Shown in pieces: positions 11,690 through 22,760 of a stretch of 64,000 bases of DNA. The notes below the pieces were generated by a model that was not told the origin of the DNA, searched no databases, and saw only the letters and a list, made by a program, of their open reading frames with translations. This DNA is from Antilocapra americana (lineage: Eukaryota; Chordata; Mammalia; Artiodactyla; Antilocapridae), in contig ML662442.1 of assembly GCA_007570785.1 (NCBI GenBank), positions 34,979,818-35,043,817 of the forward strand, given 5' to 3'. The translations under genes and the position numbers were made by a program. Position 1 is the stretch's first letter. Every line of letters starts with the position of its first letter.

Positions 11690-13555
11690 TGTAGATGTTT
11701 TATTTTTTAATGTAGTTTTCATTTTATATAGGTGCATAGTTGCCTTCCAATGTTGTGTTCAGGGGTACAGCAAAGTGATTCAGTTATAAATATATTCATT
11801 TTCATATTCTTTTCCTATGTAGGTTATAACAGAACATTGAGTAGCTTCTTGTGCTATACAATAGGTCCTTGTTGATTATCTATATTTTATATATAAGTAG
11901 TATATGCGGTGGGTTTCCTTGTTGGTTCAGTTGGTAAAGCATCTGCCTGCAATGCAGTAAACTGAATGCAATGCAGGAGATCTGGGTTCGATTACTGGGT
12001 CAGGCAGATCTCCTGGAGAAGGTAATGGCAACCCACTGCAGTATTCCTGGGAAATCCCAAGGACAGAGGAGCCTGAAGGGCTACAGTCCATGGGGCCACT
12101 AAGAGTTGGACAGGATTTACCAACTAAACGACCACCATGTGTATATGTTAATCCCAAACTTGTAATTTATCCCTCCCCCTCACTTTTCCGTTTGGTAATC
12201 TTAATTTTGTTTTCAAAGTCTGTGAGTCTGTTTATGTTTTGTAAATAAGATCATTTGAATCATTTCTTTTTTGATTCTTCATATAAATGATATCATATGA
12301 TATTGTCTTTGTCTGATTTCACTCAGAATGACAATCTCTAGGTCCATCCATGGTGCTGCAAACCGCATTATGTCATTCTGTTTCATGGCTGAGTAATATT
12401 ACATTGTATACATGTCCTGCATCTTTATCCATTCACTCATCAATGGATGTTTAGATTGTCACCATGTCTTCACTGTTGTAAACAGTGCTGTAATGAACAC
12501 TAGGGTGTTCTTCTGGGGTTTCATCTTGTTCCTTCACCTGGAATATATGCCTCTGCCATCTCATTTTTTTCTAATTTCGTTGGCTCCATTCTGCAGGCTG
12601 TAGGATTGTAGATCTTCTTGCTTCTGGTCCACCCTCTGGTGGGTGAGGTTAGTCTAGGGGTTCATGGAGGCTTCCTAGTGGGAGGAAATGGTGCCTTCCC
12701 ACTAGTGGGTAAAGCTGAATTTTGCCCCTCTGGTGGAGAGGGATGGGTCATGAGGCATGTCTAGAGGTGCCTGTGGACTCAGAACCACTTTGAGTAGGTT
12801 GTCTGTTGATGAATGGGGCCGGGTCCTCACTGTGATGGTCGTTTGGCCTGAGGCATCCAGGTGCTGGAGCCTGCAAGCTGTTGGGTAGGTCTAGGTCTCT
12901 GCGCCAAAATGGTGACCTCCAGGAGAGTTCATGCTGGTCAATATCACCTGGGATCCTCCGCCACCAGTGATCTTATCCCCATCTCTCTAGGAGAAACTTC
13001 TAAGACCCACGGGTAGGTCTGGCCCAGATTCCTATGGAGTCACTTCCTTGCCCTGGGTCCCAGTGCACGTGAAACCTTGTTTTCACCGTCCAAGAGTGGA
13101 GTGTCTATTTCCCCTCAGTCCTGTGCAGGTCCTGCACATGAGCCCTGATGGCCTTCAAAGCCAAATGCTCTAGAGGCTCCTGTTCCTATTGCCAAACCCC
13201 CCATCTCCAACTGGGGATCCTGATGTGGGGCTCAGAACTCTCACTTCTATGGGATAGCCTCTCATTTGCTTCATCTGTGTCTGACTTTTTATCCCAGGGA
13301 TAACCTCTGGAATATAATTAGTTTCAGCTTGTGGGCTGCAAACTGAAACAGGTATGAGATTTGATTATATCTGAGAGTGCCCCTCCTAGCATCTCATTGT
13401 GGCTTTTTCTTTGGGTGTAGAATTTCTTTTTTGGTCGATTCCAGGTGTTTTTGTTGATAGTTGTTTAGCAATTAGTTGTAATTAATTTTGGTATTCTCAT
13501 GAAAGAAGGTGATCATGTCCTTCTACTCCACCATCTTGTCTCCAATCTCTGCTGT
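11690..13555 (-). mobile_element. Internally deleted L1 with 5' UTR, split by a SINE
   Basis: On the minus strand, 13555 down to about 12520 is an L1 5' UTR. It begins with the motif GACAAGATGGTGGAGTAG (reverse complement near 13530-13550) and is GC-richer than its surroundings. It joins directly to an L1 3' end (about 12515 to 11690). Nearly all of ORF1 and ORF2 is missing. A Bov-tA SINE sits inside at 11907-12140. Confidence 0.8.
11907..12140 (+). mobile_element. Bov-tA SINE nested in L1 3' UTR
   Basis: GTATATG at 11900-11906 and 12141-12147 is the target-site duplication. The flanks rejoin to a continuous L1 3' UTR, proving nesting. The tRNA-like head carries a short internal duplication (TGCAATGCAG appears twice near 11948-11975). 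Confidence 0.93.
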
Positions 13556-13595
13556 AGAGGTTTTAGTATAGCGATAACTTCATAACTATTTTATT

Positions 13596-13649
13596 GCATT
13601 GTAGGCAGATTCTTTGCCATCTGAGCCACCAAGGAAGTCCCCTTTCACT
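13596..13649 (-). mobile_element. 54-bp Bov-tA head fragment with long duplication
   Basis: Only the tRNA-derived 5' head of the SINE is present on the minus strand; the BovA body is absent. A 17-bp direct repeat with one mismatch flanks it (TTCATAACTATTTTATT at 13579-13595; 13650-13666). This shows insertion as a short piece rather than later deletion of a full SINE. Confidence 0.8.
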
Positions 13650-13730
13650 TTCATAACTACTTTATTATCTGATAAGCTTTTAAAGGAGAATATATTCCTA
13701 TTTCAAACAGAAAAATATAATTCTGGAATG

Positions 13731-13900
13731 TTTAAGTAACTCAACTGGTAAAGAATCCACCTGAGATGTGGGAGACTGGAGTTTGATTCCTGGGTTGGAA
13801 AGATCCCCTGGAAAAGGGAAAGACTACCCACTCCAGTATTCTGGCTTAGGTTGCAAAGAGTCAGACACAACTGAGTGACTTTCACTCATTCACTCACTCA
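13731..13900 (+). mobile_element. Bov-tA SINE with CACT-rich tail
   Basis: A diverged tRNA head (13731-13790) and BovA body are followed by a short ACTC/TCAC repeat tail at 13880-13900. Part of the body near the end is deleted. No clear duplication found. Confidence 0.85.
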
Positions 13901-14067
13901 AACATGTGGTAGATTGGAATTATCATATCTATGAGGACAAAAGCAAAAATTTTCTAGGTCTTCTGGGACATTATTTAGAAAACTAACACTATTTTTATGA
14001 ACTGATCATCACTAGGATGTCCTTAGGAATTATTATCTCTTTGTGTACAGAGAACATGACCTTACAC

Positions 14068-14296
14068 CAATGGTTCTCAGCCAGGGGTGATTTTGTTTGG
14101 AAAGGAAAAAGTGGTGACGTTTGGAAACATTTTTCATCATCACAACTGGAGGTAGGGTGGCAGAAGTGCTCCTGGCATCTAGTGGGTAGAGCTCAGGGAT
14201 GCTTTTAAACATTCTACAACACAGAGGACAGCCTCTGTCAACAAAGAATAACCTGTCACCACATATCTTTAACACCAAGACTGAGAAGTTCTGCTG
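14068..14296 (+). mobile_element. MER20-like hAT-Charlie DNA transposon
   Basis: 229 bp beginning CAATGGTTCTCAGCC and ending AAGTTCTGCTG, with imperfect terminal inverted repeats of the CAGTGGTTCTCA type. Internal words (CATCTAGTGGGTAGAG; GGACAGCCTCTGTCAACAAA) match the non-autonomous MER20 element I remember. No transposase is encoded. Confidence 0.75.
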
Positions 14297-17200
14297 TAAA
14301 CTCTAAGTTGCCAACCCCTTCTGTACCAGTTCTATGAAAATGCTAAAGGATAATTTTCTCTACTTCCTCTACTGATAAATAGGGAACCTAAGGTTTTTAT
14401 TCAACTGTTAAAATATGTTTTCTTCCTATTTCTCTGTCATATTCTATCAGTCTCATGTAATGCACTGAAAATCTTTGAAGTTCTAACTTGAGGAACTATT
14501 TCTGTTATTTAGCAGATACAGTAATTTCACTATCAGGCTTGTTTAGTGCCTTGTATTTCCAGAAAGGCTTGATTTTTAAATATATATATATGCCCATATA
14601 TATATATAACTGTCAAATCATATCTTTCTATGTTTTTGAAAACTCAGCTGAGGAAGCCAGTGCAGCTTTTTGATCCCATTGTCCTCTTTCAGTATGCAAG
14701 AAGTGTGGTTGCCAAGAGTTCTAGGAAGGATAAATTGGGAGTGGTTTTGAGAAAGACTTGGTGTTGATGTTTAAAATATGATATATATTTTTGTATTTAT
14801 TTCCAGATTTATTCAACATAATTTCTCATTTTTTTCTTAAGCCTAAGCAACAGTGATTTGTCCAATTTAACTAAGTTTTTAATTAGTGTTTCCATTTTTC
14901 TGAAGGACTCCCGAATCAATATCTAGATAAACCATAATGGAGGCCTGTTGGTAGCTGTCGTCATTCTCACAGGATTGTAGCGCCACCTACAGGAATCATT
15001 ATGCATATCACTATTTGACCAGCTTTGCTGCCATTAATCTTTGATTGATATTTGTATAGTACAAAGGAGAAATGAACAAGTCTGGAAGGCAAAGCAAAAC
15101 AACAAACAAAAACCCAAGAGGGACACTTATACTACACCATATGAACTTCATTTGCTTTCAAAAAAGCAGTAATTTCTTGATTTCCAGCAGCATAGGGAAA
15201 TAATATTTTTGAAAATTTGGATTGTTTTAAAAACAACTAACTCTACATGTTTAAAATAAGACAATTATATATTTTTAAGGTGCTGAAAATGAATGATAAC
15301 TTTTTAATTATTTTAACTGAATTTTGAAAAATCAATACAAAATTTTATAGATTAAGTTGTTTATGGATTTAATTTTTTTAAAAATTCCAGATCAACTGTA
15401 AACATAAAGACAGAATTGGAATATGTTTGTTTTCCCTTTCCATTCTCATTCAAAACATGGGTTTATGCAATTGAGTACCTTTCTATTTTTGGTAAAAGCC
15501 AGAATTTTCTGGTTTTTAAACTTACACTGCCTAGTTTTGATAATGACAAAAGATACTGTGCTCCTCTTCTTTATGCATATGGACTTTACCACAGAAAACT
15601 GGTATGTAGATACATCAGCCTGAGATAACATCTGTGAGAACCTTTAAGGGAGTTAAGAATAGATTTAGACCAAGTCAGCACACAGTAAGAAAGAAGGTGG
15701 CATTCTGAAATCTACCTCTTCTCCCCGTGAAAAGGATATTTAACTCCTGAAGACCTAGTTTTTATACCCGCTAAAGAAGTAAATTTGGTAATTATATCCT
15801 TAAAATCTTCCTGGTCACTCTGTGTGCGCCATGCAGCCACACTCTTTGATGAAATGGAGGCAGGCATTACCATAAATCTTTTGCACCAAAAGAATGTTCA
15901 CTGGTTCCTTTTGGTAATTTTATGTAGTGTGAATTAAAACCAGATCTTGTCTGTTCCTATCAGGGAAGGAAAAGCAAAAAGAACACAAGGTAGTTATAGA
16001 GTGAAGACCAGCCAAGAAAATTAAGCCAGACCATTAAGCTTAACAGAGCATGAGAACCAAGGGACAATTATTAGTTCAAAATAATGACCTTCCATTCAAC
16101 TTCAAGGAAATGTGGGATAGCAGAATTCCCTCAATTCTCTCTTTCTTCCTCCTGAGCCTAAGTAGGGAAAGACACAAGCAATGGAGGTGGGTAGGGATCA
16201 ATAACCAACTATACTGGCCATGAAATTTAGTTACATTGCTTAAATATCTTTTCTGATAATATCAATTCCCTCTGTTAGGATTAAAATAGCACATCAAAAG
16301 TTAGCCATACAGAACTTTCTAAGAATACAGGTAAAATAATTTTCGTAAAAGTTGGTCTCAAAGAGATTTATAGCTATCAAAATTAATAACCTACAGTGAG
16401 CACATTGGCTGTGACAGAATAAAAGCTCTTGGGGGTAGTGTCATAAAATAATTGAAAGAGCCCAGTAGTTTTAATGGGATGACATGCGTCTTAAAGAGAT
16501 AGGAGAAACCTCGTCCTTTCTCTGTTGTGTTGTGCTGAACCAGGTTATATAGGACAGATACGGTTCCCCAGACAAGAAGGCTGAAAGTAGAATTATGGTC
16601 TCATCTTTGTTGGTAAGCTTGGGATCTACCTGTATGTATCCTTTAGAAGTTTCTTTTCTTACTGAAATATAGTGAATAATAGAACCAAATGACTGAATGA
16701 GCCCATCTCACTATTATGTAAAATCACTTTAGTAACCTTAATATCTAGTTTATGTTGTGGTGAATTATGACTTACAATATAGATCTAATGTTGTATACTT
16801 ATATAATGCTACTGTTACACAAATTTGTAATATACAAACAGGAATTTCTTTCTCTTGCCACTTTAATTTCAGAATTAAAGTTATCTACCTAATACTACAT
16901 GAGAGAATACAGCTTTAGTTTCTTTAAATTTTACCTGAAATTGTATAAATCTGTAAATATTGCTTACAGGAGCCTGAGAATTCCTTATAAATAAATGAAC
17001 AGTCCAAAATATTCTATGATTTGAAAAATAAAAATCTCTTTTAAAAAGGAAATTAAAATGAAGATGAAAATCAGCACAGAAGTAGTATAAATTCAATCTT
17101 TGCTTGGGGTCAAAGCGCATTTTTCACATAATTTAAACAAAATTCACAAAGACTAAGATGCCAAGTTGATATATAACTTGTAATATATTGAAGTTATAAA

Positions 17201-17460
17201 TTCTGGAACTCTGTTGAAAGGAAAAAGAAAATGCTAATGTTTAATTTTTGATGCTGCAAAGGTGAATGCTTCACTATCATATAACAGACTAAAAAGTGTA
17301 CATCTTATTAAGCATATTTCATACTCAATATGTTTGAATCATTTTTCTGGATCTCTTCTTTTAGATTTTAAACCTAGAATTATGTTATTTTACTAAAACA
17401 TATTCTCTTTAATTCGTTCCTCTAAAAATGGATTTTCAAATATTTCTGTAAAAATGTTAG
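14297..17460. other. Repeat-poor unique block
   Basis: More than 3 kb free of recognisable ruminant SINEs or LINEs. It holds TA-rich microsatellites at 14579-14608 and a CTCF-like motif at 14980-14993. A 70-residue open frame at 15416-15628 has no domain I recognise and I do not call it a gene. Confidence 0.5.
14980..14993 (-). promoter_or_regulatory. Candidate CTCF-like site
   Basis: The reverse complement CCTGTAGGTGGCGC fits the CTCF core pattern CCASYAGRKGGCRS at 13 of 14 positions and contains a CpG in otherwise CpG-poor DNA. It lies in unique sequence. Binding is not demonstrated. Confidence 0.4.
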
Positions 17461-17667
17461 TTGTTGTTTAGTTGCTAAGTTGTGTTCTATTCTTTGCAAC
17501 CCCGTGGACTATAGCCCATCAAGCTCCTTTCCTCATGGGATTTCCCAAGAAAGAATAGGAGTGGGTTGTCCTTTCCTTCTCCAGGGGATCTTCCTGACCC
17601 AGGGATTGAACCCGTGTCTCCTGCACTGGCAGATGAATTCTATACCCTGGAGTTATCAGGAAAGCCC
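17461..17667 (-). mobile_element. Bov-tA SINE
   Basis: Minus-strand copy with BovA body (17461-17590) and a diverged tRNA head ending near AGGAAAGCCC. Many substitutions, including in the A-box region. Confidence 0.88.
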
Positions 17668-17859
17668 TCAACATACTAAACTAAAACTTCTTTAAATAAA
17701 ACAAGAACAGGAGGAGGTTCTTATCTACCAAGTAATGAAATCACTTTCTCTTAGAATGAAGGTTTCATTTATGTCAATATAAACAAGAAACAGTTCAAAC
17801 TCTAAAATCAGCATGTTCTAGTGCGGGAGCTTCAATTAAGAATTATTTACAGTTTTTGA

Positions 17860-17960
17860 GTCTCAGCCTTCCTATCTGAAAAGTGGTAATAATACTAACA
17901 ATAATACTTCCCTGGGCAGTTTTGTATATTAGGAGACAAATATGTGAAAGCCTAGTATAC
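17860..17960 (+). mobile_element. MIR SINE remnant
   Basis: Text equivalent to the MIR core (CTCAG..TTCC..ATCTG.AAA, then GGTAATAATA) in plus orientation, followed by the region ending near CCTAGTA. Diverged. Confidence 0.6.
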
Positions 17961-17994
17961 CTATATATGATAGATAAATGATTGAAGTGGTCCC

Positions 17995-18140
17995 TCTGAA
18001 GCCATGCAGTTAAATCCCAGTTCTCCTCTATAGATTATGGGTTCTTGGACACATCTTTCTAAAGTCTTTCTCTGTGTAATAGAGATAATGATACCCAAAT
18101 GCATATATGAATGTCATAATACATAGAAAATATACCAGTG
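17995..18140 (+). mobile_element. MIR SINE remnant
   Basis: Begins near the segment AAATCCCAGTTCTCCTCTAT and proceeds through TTCTTGGACACATCTTTCTA and TCTCTGTGTAATAGAGATAATG, the order of the MIR core on the plus strand. A second MIR about 100 bp from the first. Confidence 0.65.
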
Positions 18141-20572
18141 CTTCTTTTTCTAATCACGTGTTGGCTAGAACAGGCCACACAATGCTGCGGTGCCAAGTTC
18201 CAAAATCGTAGTGATCCTGTACATAAAAATATACTTTCTCTGTCATGTAGAATCATCATGGGCCCGTTGGCATTCCAGGTTATCTCCCTTCCAAGGGTTG
18301 ATACAAGGATCTACACAGCATCCATCTTCTATTCTACAGTCTGAAAGACCTGACCTTCTAAATCAAGGTAGAGGAAAAGAGGGTGGGGCACTTACAGAAG
18401 CAAGTAACTCTGAGGCTTATGTGGCTCCTGATAGTTTATCTTTTCTATTACCAAAAATTAAGTCTGAATTAATCAAAAATGAAATTAAAACTAGCACACA
18501 GTACCCAAGCAACTGGATTTGAGGTGTGATGGCACAATAATGGAACGATAATATAAATTACACTATTTATCTCCTGTGGTTCATCTACTAGGCAAAACAT
18601 AACAATGTGGGCTATTTCTGTTGAAATTCCATGTAAGGAGTCCAGAGTCAGTTTAACCAAAACCATTGTGAGTTCTTTGAACTTCTCCCATCATGGTAGT
18701 GTTACATCCTGAATTGGGAAGACATTTCTCTTAAAAAAGTTTAAAGGTACTTCATGTGTCTCATTTTCTTTGGCACTAGAGACTATGCCTCTAGTTTTTC
18801 AGAGGAGAACTTTAAAGTGGGAAAAACCGTCAGTCCATATTACTTATTGGACTTAGTATTTATATTTCATTGACAAATATCGTATTTAGCTTAAATTCAA
18901 TTTGCCAGTTACCATCATGAGCTGTGCTATAAGTTTTTCAAAGCCAAATCCACAAGTGCCTCTATGTGCAAGTTCATGCTTATCTGCTAAAAAAAAAAAA
19001 GTGGTACACGCACTAAAGGGAATGTTCACTTTATCTTTAAGGCTAAGTAAAGCACAAGGGCTTACTTGTGTCTTACCAGGAAAGACTCCATCTTGCTGCA
19101 AAAATAATTAAGAATGCAGTTAGAAACAGTGTATGATATAGACATTACTTATTTTTCCTACTTGACTGCCTTTTATTTATATCAAGGTCCCTGCTCATAA
19201 GCATCCAAAATGCCACCTTCTTCCTGTCTTTCTTTTTCTCTTTTTATGACATCTTCTCTTTCTGTTCAGTTCACTCACAAGCACACACTTGCCTGGATTA
19301 CTGACTTTCTATGGGCATGATTGCCTTCAAGATGCTAGTAATTGATATTAGCAAAGGCAAGTCCTCTTTTCCCTGTGTGCATCTTATTCTTTACAGTGGA
19401 GTAAGTATAAGTTTGGCTTTTGGTTTCACGAATATGCATTATTCCTCTGTGTTATAAGCATTACTCTGATGCATTAAGGCATCAAAAGCTATCCTTATTA
19501 TGCAGAGAACCTAAAAAGCCACTTGAAATGACCATAAGAAACAGGGTGAAAAGATAAAATTCTTTCACAATCTCTCTCTTTCTACTAATTACTAAGGGCT
19601 TCAGGCCTTGAAATCAAATCACTCCTAGGACCCAGGAGTTATTTAGCCGAAATATCTAGCAGTTAATACCAACACTTTTCACTTTATCATCAATTTTATT
19701 TAATGTTCAGTCTTCCTAAGATGCCAAAGAGATTAGTGATGACTCAGTAAAAAATGTGTTTCAATTGCCCAAAATCTTAATTTTCATATTTTCTTAATAC
19801 AGAAGTTGACACTAAGCCAATATTTCCCCTACCAACAGTAAGATTTGGCTATTTGGAAGTGTTCATTTAAAGGGAAAAGTGATTATTTTTCCATAAGAAT
19901 TATATCCCAAATCCAACTTTTAAATGTTCTCATTTCACCTGTTTTCTGGTCTTCATTTTAATTACTCTATTTGGGAGTCTGAGTTTACTCATAACTCTTA
20001 CCTATCAGGAGATAAAAGGAACAGGAAAGCAAGCCTGCCATTTTATACTTCAAAGTCAGAAACAGGATGCTAAATCTAGTTGCCGAGTCCTCCTTGAAAG
20101 GCTTCAGTAAATTATTCCATAAATTATTCCAGAGGTATTGACAGAGCATGACTTTCATTTTTAGCTTTTATCCATAGCATAAAGGATCTTCGGGCTTAGA
20201 GCAGCTAACTCTTCAAGTTTTCCAACTAAGCTTGGGGTGGGTGGTGGGGAGGAGACCACAAACCAAACTGACTACGTCTGAGTGCATTCACCTACTGATT
20301 TTCCATTCAGAGGTTCACAGAAAACCGACAAGTAGAATAAATTTATCTGTAGCGAGTTCTAATCAGTTGAAGAAAAACTACCTCCAAAGCCTAATCAGTG
20401 TTTAAAATACAGGATCATGGCACGTTCAAACACTGACTTTATCAACTGGACTTCTTCACATTGCCCATTGATTTGACCCCATCTCTCCATACAGACACAC
20501 ACACTTCTTTAGCTCTTTTCCCCATTTCTCCACACACACATACACAATCCTTTAGTTCTTAAGTTTTCTGTA

Positions 20573-20901
20573 CAGTTGACCCTCTACCAGTACAGGGGTT
20601 CAGGGTGCTAACCATCCCATAAAGTCGAAAATAGGCATATAGCTTTTTGACTCCACAAGGGCTTAACTGCTAATAGCCTACTTCTGTTGATCAGAAATCT
20701 TGGCAATAATCTAAACATTCAACATGTTTTATATATGTATTATACTCTAGTCTTACAATAAAGTAAGCTAGAAAAAAGAAAATGTTAAGGAAATATAAGA
20801 GAACAAATATTTACAGTGTATACATATATATGTTTATTGGAAAGAATCTGCATGTAAGTGGACTTGCATGGTTCAAACCTGTGTTGTTCAAGGGTCAACT
20901 G
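20573..20901. mobile_element. Tigger-like (TcMar) non-autonomous DNA transposon
   Basis: 329 bp bounded by perfect 11-bp inverted ends CAGTTGACCCT and flanked by TA on both sides (20571-20572; 20902-20903), as for Tc1/mariner insertions. The interior is AT-rich and has no transposase. The inner repeats have partly diverged. Family name is from memory. Confidence 0.82.
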
Positions 20902-20969
20902 TAGTACCAACAGTGAATGGCAAAGGTTTTCAAATTTTAGAAGGCAATAATAGTTTGAAAATACTGATA

Positions 20970-21185
20970 ATGGTTTTTCAATCCGACTCCTAGAATAATG
21001 AAAATAAAACCAAAAATAAATGGGACCTAATTAAACTTGAAAGCTTTTGCACAGCAAAGGAAACCATAAACAAAATGAAGAGACAACACTCTGAATGGGA
21101 GAAAATATCTGTAAGCAAAGACTGGCAAGGGATTAATCTCCAAAATATACAAGCTGCTCCTGCAGCTCAATATCAAGAAAGAGCC
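20970..21185 (+). mobile_element. L1 ORF2 fragment
   Basis: The segment GGGACCTAATTAAACTTGAA through ATTAATCTCCAAAATATACA corresponds to the L1 ORF2 C-terminal region also seen at 44940-45080. Both ends are missing, including the 3' UTR and poly(A), and I see no duplication. Confidence 0.8.
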
Positions 21186-22044
21186 TTATACAAGATTTTG
21201 AAGACATAAATTAAACCCTAAAGTTCTAGAACATAGACCTTGTAAATTTCAGTTTAGTTTGAAATATTCTCACTGACACATAGTTGATATAGCTGAACAA
21301 AATAATCTTTTATTACCAATTAAGTGACAGACTTGTTCTTTGGGGAGCAAAAACCAACTGTCTTTCTCTTGCAAATCTCTACCAATCAGAAATGTAGATA
21401 CACGGCACAAAGAATTGAGACAGCCTAATTAGCTAATTCAGGCAAGACCTAAAACCAAAAAAGAAAAAAAAAAAAACAGAGAAAGACAAAGTGATAGTTT
21501 TAGAATTCAAACTGCTGGGAATACTCCGTTAGCGAAACTTTACAAATAGTGAAACCTTAGTCATCTGAGTTTGCAACTTGAAGGTATTCCAACTGTTCAT
21601 TGTAAATTAGTAAATTTATGTTGTATTACCTGATCCATGACTAACATTTTTAAGTAAAGCCATGAGATCTCTACTTTTGCCTGTTTATAGTATTTGTCTA
21701 TGCACACATTACATATGAGATAGCTCTCTCTTTGGAATATATTATCAAAATTGAATTTATAAACATCTCTGTTTGATTTGAAAGAAAGGGCTAACAAATT
21801 GAAGAAACTGGCCAAAGTGACTTTCAGTTTCATGCAAACTGGGAAATGTTCAATATTAAGTTTATACTTGTTACTAAAGTTTGTTGATCTAATTAATATA
21901 GACATGTCTTTAGCATCAATAATAAGTACAATGTTGTATTGCAACTAAGTATAATAGAAGTCAAGAAAGACTTGATTATATCTGTTGCAGAAATATAACT
22001 TGATATGATGAGACTTTAAGTGTAAATGAGATAAGAGCATCTGG
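21186..22044. other. Unassigned sequence
   Basis: No gene. It holds an A-rich patch at 21460-21477 and open frames up to 115 residues (21597-21944, minus) with no recognised family. Confidence 0.4.
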
Positions 22045-22056
22045 ATAAACTCCTTA

Positions 22057-22748
22057 CTAGAGCTAATCAATGAATATAGTAAAGTTACAGGATATAAAAT
22101 CAACACACAGAAATCCCTTGCATGCCTATACACTAACAATGAGAAAACAGAAAGAAATTAAGGAAACAATTCCATTCACCATCAAAACAAAAAGAATAAA
22201 ATACTTAGGAGTATATCTACCTAAAGAAACAAAAGACCTACATATAGAAAACTATAAAACACTGATGAAAGAAATCAAAGAGGACACAAATAGATGGAGT
22301 AATATACTGTGTTCATGGATTGGAAGAATCAATATAGTGAAAATGAGTATACTACCCAGAGCAATCTATAGATTCAATGCAATTCCTATCAAGCTGCCAG
22401 AGATCTTTTTCGGAGAACTAGAACAAATAATTTCACAACTTGTGTGGAAAGACAAAAAACCTCAAATAGCCAAAGTACTCTTGAGAAAGAAGAATGGAAC
22501 TGGAGAAATCAACCTGCGTGACTTTAGGCTACACTACAAAGCCACAGTCATCAAGACAGTATGGTACTGGCACAGAGACAGAAATATAGATCAATGGAAC
22601 AAAATAGAAAGCCCAGAGATAAATCCACGCACCTATGGACACCTTATCTTTGACAAAGGAGGCAAGAATATACAATGGAGAAAAGACAATCTCTTTAACA
22701 AGTGGTGCTGGGAAAACTAGACAGCCACTTGTAAAAGAATGAAACTGA
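22057..22748 (+). mobile_element. L1-BT ORF2 fragment, truncated at both ends, with duplication
   Basis: 692 bp of young L1 ORF2 ending inside the coding region just after AAAAGAATGAAACT, with no 3' UTR or poly(A) tail. Yet ATAAACTCCTTA (22045-22056) and ATAAACTCTTTA (22749-22760) form a 12-bp near-perfect target-site duplication. It therefore appears to have been inserted as a 3'-truncated piece. Confidence 0.85.
22070..22720 (+). pseudogene. L1 ORF2 protein fragment, 216 codons open
   Basis: An uninterrupted ORF2 segment from after the RT catalytic core into the C-terminal domain. Recognisable words are [35 protein letters not shown] and [20 protein letters not shown]. The frame is closed by a stop in the element's C-terminal part (near 22718). 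It lacks the YADD motif, endonuclease and Cys-rich motif. High intactness suggests a young copy. Confidence 0.85.
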
Positions 22749-22760
22749 ATAAACTCTTTA

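Larger units (their letters stand above)
17668..20572. other. Repeat-poor sequence with MIR remnants
   Basis: Two MIR remnants (listed separately) lie in its first 500 bp. The rest is unassigned, including a CT-rich stretch near 19220-19265 and an A12 run at 18990-19001. No gene seen; the 110-residue frame at 18190-18522 lacks any family signature. Confidence 0.45.

Noticed and set aside
18190..18522. Possible single exon in a repeat-poor region
   Set aside because: No codon-usage bias, domain or convincing splice sites could be seen by eye; kept as unassigned.
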